Shown: one piece after another, positions 47,259-56,748 of the stretch | Layout of the letters: each line of letters begins with the position of its first letter | Numbering within the stretch: position 1 is the stretch's first letter | Assembly: GCA_963819885.1 (NCBI GenBank) | Contig: CAWFXV010000011.1 | Coordinates: 26,860-90,859 of the forward strand | Length of the DNA stretch: 64,000 nt | Direction: 5' to 3' | Origin: JACVRX01 sp963819885 | GTDB lineage: Bacteria > Actinomycetota > Actinomycetes > Jiangellales > Jiangellaceae | Translations under genes and position numbers: made by a program | Notes under the pieces: generated by a model | The model's input: only the letters and a program-made list of their open reading frames with translations | What the model was told of the DNA's origin: nothing | The model's database searches: none

Positions 47259-48665
47259 CTAGCTCACACCAGCCGGCGCCGGGTGGACGGGCACGATGTT
47301 GTGGTTGAGGTGGAACACGTTGTCCGGGTCGTACTCGGCCTTGATCGTGGCCAGCCGGTCGTAGTTGTCCTGGCCCAGCCCGGCGACGACCCGCTCGGTG
47401 CCTTCGTCGCCGATGAAGTTGAGGTACACGGCTCCGGTCGCCCACGGGTGCACATCGGCGCGCACGTCACGGGTCCACCGGATCGCCCGCTCGTCGTCGG
47501 CCGGGTCGGTCCACAGCCCGAACGGGTGCACGACCCAGTTCGACCGGCGCCAGGGGATGGGATAGTCCGCCGGCCCCCGGGAACCTGCGCCGCCCATCGG
47601 GAACAGCACGTGCTGCGAGGCCGACGGCACGATCATGTCGCTGGCTCGTGCGCAGAATGCGTCGACCGCCGGATCGGGAAACGAGTTCAGGTGCTCAGCC
47701 GACCAGTAGTTGCGATAGCCGGGCGGGTCGTCGAGCGCGCAGTTCAGGTCGGCGTAGGACATCTCGGCGACCATCTGGCCCGCGGGGCCGAGCTCGACGA
47801 GTTCCGCCACGGCCCGCCGGGCCGCCTCCTCCGGTCCCGCGTAGGCCACGACTACCGTGCAGGTCAGCTGGTTGACCAGCCCAGCAGGCACGAAATCTTC
47901 CCCCTCCGGGCCGGTGAGATAGATGAAGCCGCCGCCGAGCTCGTCGGGACCGGCTTCGAGGACGTCTCGATAGACCCGCCCGACCTCGGGTCCGCGTTCG
48001 GGGGGGAACAGCAGCAATCCGAGCGTCGCTGCCGGCAGCGGATACAGCCGCAGGGTGAGCGAGGTCACGATGCCGAAGTTGCCGCCGCCACCGTGCAGGG
48101 CCCAGAACAGATCGGGGTTCTCGTCCTCCGACGCTCGCACCGTCCGGCCGTCGGCGGTGACCACCTCGGCTGCCAGCAGGTTGTCGCAGGCCAGCCCGAA
48201 CTTGCGGTCGAGCCAGCCGGTACCGCCGCCGAGGGTGAACCCGCCGACACCGGTGGTCGAGACCCGCCCACCTGTCGTTGCCAGCCCGTGCGGCTCGCAG
48301 GCCCGATCCAGGTGGCTCATCGTCGCGCCGCCGCCGACCACGGCCGTCCGCGCGTCCGGGTCGACCTCGACCGAGTTCATCCGGCGAAGGTCGATGACGA
48401 CGCCGCCGTCGGTCAACGCCATCCCGGCGACGCTGTGCCCGCCGCCGCGGACGGCCACCTCGAGGCCGCGCTCCCGGGCGAAGCCCAAGGCGCCGACGAC
48501 GTCCGGTACTCCCTCGCACTGGACGATCACCGCGGGTCGTCGGTCGATCATCGAGTTGAAGACGGTCCGGGCATCGTCGTAACCCTCGTCGCCGCCGACG
48601 ATGGCCGTTCCGCGTAGGCCCTCCTTCAGGCCGGCGAAGTCGCTTTGGTCGAATGCAACAGCCAC
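47259..48665 (-). CDS. FAD-linked oxidase (berberine-bridge-type, BBE domain)
   Basis: A 468-residue VAO/PCMH-family oxidoreductase. The flavin attachment His is in VRGGGHSVAGMA; the position of a second (Cys) link carries Ser in GRVSTTGVGGFTLGGGTG, so single covalent attachment is expected. The C-terminal BBE motif YDPDNVFHLNHNI is present. Substrates in the family are sugars, alkaloids or polyketides; unknown here. GAGGAG precedes GTG 48665. It lies in the opposite direction inside the otherwise conserved radical SAM-DUF2344-rne string, so it is a later insertion. Confidence 0.92.
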   Translation of the reverse strand: MAVAFDQSDFAGLKEGLRGTAIVGGDEGYDDARTVFNSMIDRRPAVIVQCEGVPDVVGALGFARERGLEVAVRGGGHSVAGMALTDGGVVIDLRRMNSVEVDPDARTAVVGGGATMSHLDRACEPHGLATTGGRVSTTGVGGFTLGGGTGWLDRKFGLACDNLLAAEVVTADGRTVRASEDENPDLFWALHGGGGNFGIVTSLTLRLYPLPAATLGLLLFPPERGPEVGRVYRDVLEAGPDELGGGFIYLTGPEGEDFVPAGLVNQLTCTVVVAYAGPEEAARRAVAELVELGPAGQMVAEMSYADLNCALDDPPGYRNYWSAEHLNSFPDPAVDAFCARASDMIVPSASQHVLFPMGGAGSRGPADYPIPWRRSNWVVHPFGLWTDPADDERAIRWTRDVRADVHPWATGAVYLNFIGDEGTERVVAGLGQDNYDRLATIKAEYDPDNVFHLNHNIVPVHPAPAGVS

Positions 48666-48761
48666 CGTAGGTACTCCTCAATCCTCGAGATCGAAAAGAC
48701 CGTAACGCGAGCGCAGGTTGGCGACAATGAGATAGCCATTCGACGACGAGAGGAGCCGGCG

Positions 48762-49550
48762 CTGACCCGGGCACCACACGCTGACCTCGTTGCACCGGTC
48801 CAACGGCTACGGATCCGGTTCGCGAAGCGAGGCCGCCTGCGGTTCACCAGCCATCGCGACTTCCAGCGAGCATTCGAGCGAGCGCTGCGCCGGGCACAGG
48901 TCCCTATTGCCTACTCGCAGGGCTTTACGCCACACCCGCGCGTGTCGTACGCGGGCGCCGCGCCCACGGGTGCCGCGTCCGAGGCGGAGTACCTGGAGAT
49001 CGCGGTGACGTCCCGCTGCGACCCATCGGCGGTAGCGCAGGCGCTCGATGCTTCCCTCCCGCCCGGACTCGACATCGTCGAGGTGGTCGAGGCTACGTCC
49101 GGGTCGCTGGCTGACCGGCTGACGGCGTCGGAGTGGGAACTTCAGGTGCCGGGAACGGCTCGCGAGGTCGTTGCGACGGCGGTCCACGCGTTCCTCGCGG
49201 CCGACTCGGTCGAGGTGGAACGGCCGACGAAGAACGGGTTCAAGACCCTCGATTGCCGGCCTTCGATCGTGCGACTCGCGGTCGTCGGGGAATACAAACA
49301 CCCCCCGTGTGCGATACTGAGGATGGTTGTACGGCACGGAACACCGACCGTTCGACCCGACGATGTCCTCGCCGGTCTCCGGCGAGTGGCCAACTTCGCG
49401 CCGCCCCAGCCATCACTGGCGACCCGGCTGGCGCAGGGGCCACTCGACGACCTGACCGGCACGGTGGGTGATCCGTTGGAGCCCGACCGCGACGCTGCCC
49501 GACTCGGGCTCGCCAGCGCGGTCGAGCCGACGAAGCCCAGCGACGCCTAG
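48762..49550 (+). CDS. DUF2344 (TIGR03936) family protein, possible CTG start
   Basis: A 262-residue protein with RLRIRFAKRGRLRFTSHRDF at the start, RRAQVPIAYSQGFTPHPRVSY and AAPTGAASEAEYLEIAV, the hallmark blocks of the protein encoded next to TIGR03960 radical SAM genes; function unknown. No ATG or GTG exists in frame ahead of the conserved region. The only good ribosome binding site (GAGAGGAG, 48748-48755) stands six bases before CTG 48762, so CTG is the likeliest start; TTG 48645 would overlap the oxidase start and add 39 unconserved residues. The gap is also the divergent promoter region of the inserted oxidase, which may have replaced the original start region. Confidence 0.8.
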   Translation: MTRAPHADLVAPVQRLRIRFAKRGRLRFTSHRDFQRAFERALRRAQVPIAYSQGFTPHPRVSYAGAAPTGAASEAEYLEIAVTSRCDPSAVAQALDASLPPGLDIVEVVEATSGSLADRLTASEWELQVPGTAREVVATAVHAFLAADSVEVERPTKNGFKTLDCRPSIVRLAVVGEYKHPPCAILRMVVRHGTPTVRPDDVLAGLRRVANFAPPQPSLATRLAQGPLDDLTGTVGDPLEPDRDAARLGLASAVEPTKPSDA

Positions 49551-49687
49551 CGCGGAGGACGACGCCGACCGCAGGCTTCTCCGCCGGGCCTCACCGGGCA
49601 CCGGCGGCCGACAGAACTCCTGCCGTGGCGAGCAGCACGCTCTCACCAGCGCGCGCCCCGCAGGCAGGCCCGACGGGAGCGTCCCGA

Positions 49688-52079
49688 ATGCAGCAAGAAG
49701 ATCCACCGACCACACCAACTCGTCGCCGGCGCAGCGCCACTCGCGCTGCTGGCCCACCGGACGACACAGTTGCTTTGACGACAACCGAGCCGACCGCACC
49801 CGAGCCCGCCCCGGCTGCGGCGAAGCCTCGCCGGGCCCGGAAGAAGGCCGCGGCGCCAGTGGAGGCGGAGCCGACAACCGCCGAGGAGCCGGTCGCGCCG
49901 GCGAAGGCACGTCGGGCCAAGAAGGCGACGGCCAAGAAGACGACGGCCACGAAGGCGACCGAGCCGCCCGTATCGCCGGCTGGCATACCGCTGTTCCGGG
50001 CGCCAGAGTTTGTCCCCGCGGAGTCGGTACCCGAGGTGACGACCGAAAAGGTCGAGGCCGACGAGCCGGGAGAGGACGAGGAAGCGCCTCGCCGACGTCG
50101 GCGCCGCGGTGGCCGCGGTCGACGCAAGAAGAGTTCGGACCAGGCGGGAGAATCGCAAGAGTCCGCCGAGGACGCCGATTCGGAAACAACGGGCCAGGAC
50201 GACAAGCCCGCCACGGTGGCGGCGGCGGACGGCGACAGTGCTGCCGAAAACGGCGCAGAAGCCACCGAAGGTGAGACCGAAGAGGACGCCGCGGCGAGCC
50301 GTCGCCGGCGCCGCCGGCGTCGTCGCAAGGGGGATGCCGAGACCGTCGCACTCCTCGCCGGACGATCCGCCGGACACCGTGGTCCGCATCCGGGACCCGC
50401 GGCCGGACACCGGCGACGAGGTCACGGCACTGAAGGGATCCACGCGGCTCGAGGCCAAGAAGCAGCGTCGGCGGGAAGGCCGCGAGGCCGGACGGCGCCG
50501 GCCACCGGTCATCAGCGAGGCCGAGTTCCTGGCGCGCCGCGAGGCCGTCGACCGGGTGATGGTCGTCCGGCAGACCGGCGACCGGATCCAGATCGGGGTG
50601 CTCGAAGACGGCGTGCTCGTCGAGCACTACGTCAGCAGGTCGACCCAGCAGTCGATGGTCGGCAACGTCCACATTGGCCGGGTACAGAACGTGCTGCCGG
50701 CGATGGAGGCGGCATTCGTCGACATCGGCCGTGGCCGGAACGCCATCCTCTACGCCGGAGAGGTCGACTGGGTCGGCCTGGGCCGGGCCGACGGCCCGCG
50801 CCGGATCGAGGACGTCCTCAAGTCCGGCCAGTCCGTGCTCGTCCAGGTCTCGAAGGATCCGGTCGGGCACAAGGGAGCCCGGCTCACAGGCCAGATCAGC
50901 CTAGCCGGGCGGTATGTCGTCTTCGTCCCGGCCGGCTCGATGAGCGGGATCAGCCGCAAGCTGCCCGACAACGAGCGCACCCGGCTGAAGAAGATCCTCA
51001 AACAGGTCGTCCCCGACGACTCCGCGGTCATCGTCCGCACCGCCGCGGAAGGTGCGTCGGAGGAGGAGCTCACCCACGACGTGGCGCGGCTGCGGGCTCA
51101 GTGGGAGGACATCTCGAAGAAGGCATCCGGCCCCTCCCCGCAGCTGCTCTACAGCGAGCCGGACCTGGCCATCAAGGTCGTCCGGGATCTGTTCAACGAG
51201 GACTTCTCCAAGCTCGTCGTCTCCGGCGACGAGGCATGGGACACCATCGAGGCCTACGTGTCGTACGTCGCGTCTTCGTTGCGGGATCGGCTGGAACGGT
51301 GGACCGGGGACGGCGACGTCTTCGCGGCCTATCGGATCGACGAGCAGATCGCGAAGGCACTCGAGCGCAAGGTGTGGCTGCCCAGCGGCGGCTCCCTGGT
51401 GATCGACCGGACGGAGGCGATGACCGTCGTCGACGTCAACACCGGCAAGTTCACCGGATCCGGCGGCAACCTCGAGGAGACCGTGACCAAGAACAACCTC
51501 GAGGCCGCCGAGGAGATCGTCCGCCAACTCCGGCTGCGCGACATCGGCGGCATCATCGTCATCGACTTCATCGACATGGTGCTCGAGGCCAACCGCGATC
51601 TGGTGCTGCGTCGGCTGGTGGAGTGCCTCGGCCGGGACCGCACCAAGCACCAGGTCGCGGAGGTCACCTCGCTCGGCCTGGTGCAGATGACCCGCAAACG
51701 GATCGGCACCGACCTGCTCGAGGCCTTCAGCGAGCCCTGCGAGCACTGCAACGGCCGCGGCCTGCATGTCCACCTCGAGCCGGTGGAACCGACCCCGGCG
51801 CCGACCGATGCCAGCGCAGACGGGGCGAGCCGAGGAAGCCGTCGTCGGCGCGCGGGCAAAGCCGCCGCCGAATCGACATCGCCGGATCTGCCGCTGGCCG
51901 AGCTGCCCGACGTCGCATCGGTCGAGCCCGAGCTGTCGACCGACGAAGACCTCGACGATCTCGAACCGCTCGTTGCCGAGCCGGTTGCCGCTCCGCGCCG
52001 GACGCGCCGTCGGGCTGAGCGCCCGGCCGGTGAACCCGACGCCCGGATCGACGCTGCTGCGGAGTCGATCACGGTTTGA
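49688..52079 (+). CDS. rne: Ribonuclease E/G family endoribonuclease, with one probable frame error
   Basis: ATG 49688 follows GGGAG. The first part, about 215 residues, is a disordered Lys/Ala/Arg/Glu-rich extension ending in a run of arginines. At the GGGGG of 50329-50333 the frame must change (one extra G) to enter the conserved region, VVRIRDPRPDTGDEVTALKGST. Then come the S1 domain (NVHIGRVQNVLPAMEAAFVDIG), the catalytic Asp-bearing blocks VVDVNTGKFTG and IIVIDFIDMV, and the zinc-link CEHCNGRGLH. RNase E/G starts decay of most mRNAs and matures rRNA and is normally essential, so a real frameshift is unlikely. The start is the mycobacterial position upstream of rplU. Confidence 0.9.
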
Positions 52080-52105
52080 CCCTGATGGCGACGCGTCCGT
52101 ACCCT
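52076..52105 (+). promoter_or_regulatory. Candidate promoter of the rplU operon
   Basis: TTGACC (52076-52081), 18-base spacer and TACCCT (52100-52105; TANNNT type) overlap the rne stop. Transcription would begin near 52112 and give a leader of about 83 bases containing hairpins CGGCGCG-AGT-CGCGCCG (52113-52129) and CCGCC-GCT-GGCGG (52141-52153). Confidence 0.5.
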
Positions 52106-52194
52106 AAGAGGCCGGCGCGAGTCGCGCCGACGTCCGTGCCCCGCCGCTGGCGGTTGCGCGCGCCCGATTGTCCGTTCGAGAGAGTGAGTCCGCG

Positions 52195-52509
52195 GTGTAC
52201 GCGATCGTCCGCAGCGGCGGGAACCAGCAGAAGGTCGCCGTCGGTGACGTCCTCGACGTCGACCGTCGCGATGGCGAGGTCGGCTCGACGGTTTCCCTGC
52301 CGGCAGTCCTTCTCGTCGACGGTGAGAAGGTGACCTCGGATGCGAAGAAACTCGCCAAGGTCAACGTGACCGCCGAGATTCTCGGGCCGACCAAGGGACC
52401 GAAGATCGACATTCTGAGGTTCAAGAACAAGACCGGTTACCGCCGCCGTCTGGGCCACCGCCAGAAGTACACCCAGGTCAAGATCACCGGCATAGCGACC
52501 AAGAAGTAG
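52195..52509 (+). CDS. rplU: 50S ribosomal protein L21
   Basis: A 104-residue protein of the large subunit. VYAIVRSGGNQQKVAVGDVLDV at the start (residues 1-22, cut at GGNQQKV) and the C-terminal FKNKTGYRRRLGHRQKYTQVKI block (YRRRLGHRQKYTQ) are diagnostic. GTG 52195 follows GAGAGAG. rpmA follows after seven bases, the near-universal L21-L27-Obg order. The structured leader may allow control by ribosomal protein binding, but no known leader family was recognised. Confidence 0.97.
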   Translation: MYAIVRSGGNQQKVAVGDVLDVDRRDGEVGSTVSLPAVLLVDGEKVTSDAKKLAKVNVTAEILGPTKGPKIDILRFKNKTGYRRRLGHRQKYTQVKITGIATKK

Positions 52510-52516
52510 GACTGCA

Positions 52517-52774
52517 ATGGCTCACAAGAAGGGTGCCTCCTCCTCCCGCAACGGGCGCGACTCCAACGCCCAGCGCCTGGGCGTGAAGCGGTACGGCGGT
52601 CAGATCGTCGCGGCAGGCGAGATCATCGTCCGCCAGCGCGGGACGCATTTCCACCCCGGCGACAACGTCGGGCGGGGCCGCGACGACACCCTCTTCGCGA
52701 CCGCTGCGGGCGCCGTCGAGTTCGGCGTCAAGCGCGGGCGCAGGGTCGTCAGCATCGTCCCTGCGGGGGAGTAA
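52517..52774 (+). CDS. rpmA: 50S ribosomal protein L27
   Basis: An 85-residue protein at the peptidyl-transferase centre. MAHKKGASSSRNGRDSNAQR is the typical bacterial N-terminus without the Firmicutes cleaved extension, and RQRGTHFHPGDNVGRGRDDTL-type core (RQRGTHFHPGDNVG) follows. Seven bases after rplU, eleven to thirteen before obgE. Confidence 0.97.
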   Translation: MAHKKGASSSRNGRDSNAQRLGVKRYGGQIVAAGEIIVRQRGTHFHPGDNVGRGRDDTLFATAAGAVEFGVKRGRRVVSIVPAGE

Positions 52775-52787
52775 CCCGCTCTTGGCA

Positions 52788-54146
52788 ATGGCGATCCCGT
52801 CGTTCGTCGACCGCGTCGTCCTCTACCTCGCCGCCGGCAATGGCGGGCATGGCTGTGTCTCGATCCATCGGGAGAAGTTCAAGCCACTCGGCGGTCCCGA
52901 CGGCGGCAACGGGGGCAACGGCGGTGACGTCACTCTCGTCGTCGATCCGAACGTCACGACCCTGCTCGACTACCATCGCTCCCCGCATCGCAGGGCAGGC
53001 AATGGTTCACCGGGTCAGGGTGACAACCGCGACGGCGCGGACGGCGCCGACGTCGTCCTGCCGGTGCCGGACGGAACCGTCGTCGCGACTGCGGACGGTC
53101 AGGTGCTGGCGGATCTGGTCGGAGCAGGCACGCGGTTCATCGTCGCGCACGGCGGTCGAGGTGGGCTCGGGAATCGTGCCCTGGCCAGCCCGCGTCGTCG
53201 GGCGCCCGGCTTTGCGCTGCTCGGGGAGCCGGGGGAGGCGACCGAGGTCGTCATCGAGCTCAAGAGCGTGGCCGACGTCGGCCTCGTGGGTTACCCGAGC
53301 GCCGGTAAGTCGAGCCTGGTGGCGGCCGTCTCGGCTGCGCGGCCCAAGATCGCCGACTATCCCTTCACCACGCTGGTGCCGAACCTCGGGGTGGTCGAGG
53401 CCGGTGACGTCCGGTTCACGGTGGCCGACGTTCCGGGCCTGATCGAAGGGGCGAGTGAGGGTCGTGGCCTCGGGCACGAGTTCCTCCGGCACGTCGAACG
53501 CTGCAGTGTGCTGGTGCACGTGGTCGACTGCGCGACGATGGAGCCTGGCCGCGACCCGATCTCCGACATCGACGTCATCGAGCGCGAGCTCGAGTCCTAC
53601 GGCGGTCTCGCCGATCGGCCGCGCATCGTGGCGCTCAACAAGGTCGACGTCCCTGACGCCCGGGAGCTCGCCGCCATGGTGCAGCCGGATCTCGAAGCCC
53701 GCGGATGGCCGGTCGTGCTGGTCTCCGCGGCGGCGCATGAGGGGCTGCGGGAGCTGACGTTCACCATGGCCGAGATCGTCGCCGCTGCGCGCGCGGCCGC
53801 ACCGCTGGCCGAGCCGACCAGGATCGTCCTCCGTCCGCACGCCGTCGACGACTCCGGCTTCACGGTCTCCCGCGAGGGGGATCGGTTCCGGGTGCGCGGG
53901 ACGAAGCCCGAGCGCTGGGTCCGGCAGACGGAATTCGCGAACGACGAGGCAGTGGGCTATCTCGCCGACCGGCTGGCCCGCCTCGGTGTCGAGGACGCGC
54001 TGTTGAAGGCGGGAGCCACGGCCGGCGCGGAGGTCGTCATCGGGGGCGACGACGCCGTCGTCTTCGACTGGGAGCCCACGATCGAGGCCGGGGCCGAGCT
54101 GCTACCTGGCCGTCGCGGCTCCGATCCCCGCCTGGAGGGCCGGTGA
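52788..54146 (+). CDS. obgE: GTPase Obg (CgtA)
   Basis: Ribosome-assembly and stress-response GTPase, about 452 residues. The glycine-rich Obg domain (FVDRVVLYLAAGNGGHGCVS, GGPDGGNGGNGGDV) occupies residues 1-160; the G domain has GYPSAGKSSLV (G1), ADVPGLIEGA (G3) and ALNKVDVPD (G4); a C-terminal OCT domain (FRVRGTKPERWVRQTEFAND) is present, as in streptomycetes. ATG 52788 is used; TTG 52782 has better spacing from GGGGGAG and adds two residues. Its stop overlaps proB (GTGA). Confidence 0.95.
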   Translation: MAIPSFVDRVVLYLAAGNGGHGCVSIHREKFKPLGGPDGGNGGNGGDVTLVVDPNVTTLLDYHRSPHRRAGNGSPGQGDNRDGADGADVVLPVPDGTVVATADGQVLADLVGAGTRFIVAHGGRGGLGNRALASPRRRAPGFALLGEPGEATEVVIELKSVADVGLVGYPSAGKSSLVAAVSAARPKIADYPFTTLVPNLGVVEAGDVRFTVADVPGLIEGASEGRGLGHEFLRHVERCSVLVHVVDCATMEPGRDPISDIDVIERELESYGGLADRPRIVALNKVDVPDARELAAMVQPDLEARGWPVVLVSAAAHEGLRELTFTMAEIVAAARAAAPLAEPTRIVLRPHAVDDSGFTVSREGDRFRVRGTKPERWVRQTEFANDEAVGYLADRLARLGVEDALLKAGATAGAEVVIGGDDAVVFDWEPTIEAGAELLPGRRGSDPRLEGR

Positions 54147-55264
54147 GCCGCGCCGCGCTGGCCGACGCGGGACGCGTCGTGGTCAAGGTGGGCTCCTCGT
54201 CGCTGACGACGACGGCAGGTGGGCTGGACGGCGAGCGCCTACTCGCCTTGGTCGACTCGCTGGCGAGCACCCGGAAGGCCGGCCGCGAGGTCGTGTTGGT
54301 GTCGTCAGGCGCTATCGCAGCGGGACTTTCGCCGCTCGGGCTGGTGCGTCGCCCGCGGGATCTCGCGACCCAGCAGGCGGCGGCCAGCGTCGGGCAGGGC
54401 CTGCTGGTCGCGCGATACGCGGAGGCGTTTGCCGGCCATGGCTTGCGGGTCGGCCAGGTGCTGCTCACCGCCGACGACATGACCCGTCGCTCGCACTACC
54501 GAAATGCCTACCGGACCCTGCACAAACTGCTGGCGCTCGGCGTGGTGCCCGTCGTCAACGAGAACGACACGGTGGCGACGCACGAGATCCGGTTCGGGGA
54601 CAACGACCGGCTCGCTGCACTCGTCGCCCAGCTCGTTCACGCCGACGCGCTCGTTCTCCTGTCCGACGTCGACGGACTCTACGACGGCGACCCGCGCAGG
54701 CCGGGAGCCACCAGAATCGACGACGTTCACGATCTCGGCGACCTCGACGGGCTGCGGATCGGGCGCACCGGACGGTCCGGTCTGGGCAGCGGCGGCATGC
54801 AGACCAAGGTGGAGGCTGCGCGGATCGCCACCGGCTCTGGCATCGATGTCGTCCTGGCCTCGGCGACGGACATCAGCTCCGTGCTGACCGGTTCGACCGT
54901 CGGCACCTGGTTCCGGCCGCGGGCCGGCCGTCGATCCACCCGGCTGCTCTGGCTCGAGCACGCGACCGACGGGCGGGGACGCCTCCACCTCGACGCCGGG
55001 GCAGTCAAGGCCGTCATCGAGCGCCGGATGTCCCTGCTTCCGGCCGGGATCACCTCGGTGGACGGCAACTTCTCCGCCGGAGACCCGGTCGATTTGATGG
55101 ACCCCGCCGGCCGTCCCGTTGCAAGGGGCCTGGTCAACTACGACTCGGGCGAGCTGCCTGCCTTGCTCGGCAGGTCGACCCACGAACTGGCCCGTGAGCT
55201 TGGTCCCGCCTACGAGCGGGAGGTCGTGCACCGCGACGACCTCGTGTTGCTGGGGCGCGCCTGA
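54143..55264 (+). CDS. proB: Glutamate 5-kinase
   Basis: First step of proline synthesis: phosphorylates glutamate. The 373-residue protein has an amino acid kinase domain (VVVKVGSSSLTT at the start, VLVSSGAIAAG, VVPVVNENDTVA, FGDNDRLAALVA) and a C-terminal PUA domain (SLLPAGITSVDGNFSAGDPV). Feedback inhibition by proline acts through the kinase domain in the family. GTG 54143 overlaps the obgE stop, so translation is coupled; proA follows after 25 bases. Confidence 0.96.
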   Translation: MSRAALADAGRVVVKVGSSSLTTTAGGLDGERLLALVDSLASTRKAGREVVLVSSGAIAAGLSPLGLVRRPRDLATQQAAASVGQGLLVARYAEAFAGHGLRVGQVLLTADDMTRRSHYRNAYRTLHKLLALGVVPVVNENDTVATHEIRFGDNDRLAALVAQLVHADALVLLSDVDGLYDGDPRRPGATRIDDVHDLGDLDGLRIGRTGRSGLGSGGMQTKVEAARIATGSGIDVVLASATDISSVLTGSTVGTWFRPRAGRRSTRLLWLEHATDGRGRLHLDAGAVKAVIERRMSLLPAGITSVDGNFSAGDPVDLMDPAGRPVARGLVNYDSGELPALLGRSTHELARELGPAYEREVVHRDDLVLLGRA

Positions 55265-55289
55265 ATGACGGTCTGCATAGGCTTTCCAC

Positions 55290-56549
55290 ATGACCGATGA
55301 CATAGCGGCCTACGTTCACGATCTGGCCCGCAGGGCCCGGGCTGCGGCCGCCGAGCTGGCGATCCTCCAGCGCGCAGACAAGGATGCTGCGCTCAAAGCC
55401 ATGGCCGATGCTCTGCAGGAGCGAGCAGCCGAGATCCTCGCTGGCAACGGGGAGGATGTTTCTCAGGCCGAGGGCGGCGGGACGTCCAGCGCGATGGTCG
55501 ACCGCCTTCGCCTGACCGAGAAGCGCATCGCCGGCATGGCCGATGGCCTGCGCAACGTGGCCGGTCTGCCCGATCCCGTCGGCGAGGTCGTCCGCGGCTA
55601 CACGCTGCCGAACGGGCTCGAGGTCAGCCAGCGGCGGGTGCCGCTCGGTGTCGTCGGGATCATCTACGAGGCCCGTCCGAACGTCACGGCCGACGCGGCC
55701 GGCCTCTGCGTGAAGAGCGGCAATGCGGTCCTCCTGCGCGGCTCGTCGAGCGCCGCGCGTTCCAACGCTGCGATCGTGACCGTGCTCCGCGACGTGCTGG
55801 AGAAATCTGAGCTGCCGGTCGATGCGATCCAGTTGGTCGAGGGTGGCCACGACGCGGCGAAACACCTGATGCGCGCGCGAGGTCTCGTCGACGTGCTCAT
55901 CCCTCGCGGCGGCGCCGGGCTCATCCGCAGCGTCGTCGACGAGTCGACGGTGCCCGTGATCGAGACCGGGGTCGGCAACTGCACGGTGTACGTCGACGCC
56001 GAGGCTGACTTGGACCAAGCCCTCGACATCCTGGTCAACTCGAAGACGCAGCGCACCAGTGTCTGCAACGCGGCGGAGACCGTGCTGGTCCATGCCGACG
56101 TCGCGGAGCAGTTCCTCCCGACCGCCCTCAAGGAACTGCAGGACGCGGGTGTGACCGTGCACGGTGACGAGCGGGTCCGTACCTACGACGACGCGGTCGA
56201 ACCGGTGACCGACGATGACTGGGCAGCCGAGTACCTCTCGCTGGACCTGGCGGCGGGGGTCGTCGACTCCCTCGACGACGCGGTCGCCCACATTCGACAG
56301 TGGGGGAGCGGGCACACCGAGGCGATCGTCACGCGCTCGCTGGCCAACGCCCGCCGGTTCGCCGCGACGGTCGACTCGGCCGCCGTCATGGTCAATGCGT
56401 CGACCCGCTTCACCGACGGCGAGGAGCTCGGCTTCGGCGCTGAGATCGGCATCTCGACGCAGAAGCTGCACGCCCGGGGGCCGATGGGGCTGACCGAGCT
56501 CACGTCGACGATGTTCGTGGTGACTGGCGACGGTCACATCCGCCGCTGA
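55290..56549 (+). CDS. proA: Glutamate-5-semialdehyde dehydrogenase (gamma-glutamyl phosphate reductase)
   Basis: NADPH-dependent second step of proline synthesis, 419 residues. Key blocks: PLGVVGIIYEARPNVTADAA, KSGNAVLLRGSSSA, the active Cys in SKTQRTSVCNAAETVLV and LGFGAEIGISTQKLHARGPMGL (EIGISTQKLHARGP). It channels the unstable phosphate from ProB. ATG 55290 is preceded by TAGGCT and exactly six bases without ribosome binding site, so proA seems to have its own leaderless transcript although it is close to proB. Confidence 0.96.
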   Translation: MTDDIAAYVHDLARRARAAAAELAILQRADKDAALKAMADALQERAAEILAGNGEDVSQAEGGGTSSAMVDRLRLTEKRIAGMADGLRNVAGLPDPVGEVVRGYTLPNGLEVSQRRVPLGVVGIIYEARPNVTADAAGLCVKSGNAVLLRGSSSAARSNAAIVTVLRDVLEKSELPVDAIQLVEGGHDAAKHLMRARGLVDVLIPRGGAGLIRSVVDESTVPVIETGVGNCTVYVDAEADLDQALDILVNSKTQRTSVCNAAETVLVHADVAEQFLPTALKELQDAGVTVHGDERVRTYDDAVEPVTDDDWAAEYLSLDLAAGVVDSLDDAVAHIRQWGSGHTEAIVTRSLANARRFAATVDSAAVMVNASTRFTDGEELGFGAEIGISTQKLHARGPMGLTELTSTMFVVTGDGHIRR

Positions 56550-56576
56550 CCGGCCTGGGCCGATACGCTGCCCGAC

Positions 56577-56720
56577 ATGACAGTCCTCCACCTGACCGAG
56601 CCAGCGGCCCGCGTCATCGAGGGACCGCCGGCCCCGGTGTGGGGTATCGGTGTCCTGGTCATCCTGTTGGCGTTGCTGATCGCCACGCTGATCTTCGGTA
56701 AGGGACGTCCGCACGCCTGA
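56577..56720 (+). CDS. Single-helix small membrane protein
   Basis: A 47-residue protein too short for most gene finders: a short polar N-terminus (MTVLHLTEPAARVIEGPP), one hydrophobic helix (VWGIGVLVILLALLIATLIFG) and a KGRPHA tail. TACGCT ends seven bases before ATG 56577, matching the leaderless pattern, which supports it as a real gene. No function recognised. Located between proA and nadD. Confidence 0.68.
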   Translation: MTVLHLTEPAARVIEGPPAPVWGIGVLVILLALLIATLIFGKGRPHA

Positions 56721-56748
56721 GGCCGGCTCCGGCGCTACCTTGTCGCGC

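Noticed and set aside
50350..52018. Continuation of the first rne frame as a long Arg/Gly-rich protein
   Set aside because: Past the G run the conserved RNase E/G sequence is in the other frame; the long open frame is a by-product of high GC.
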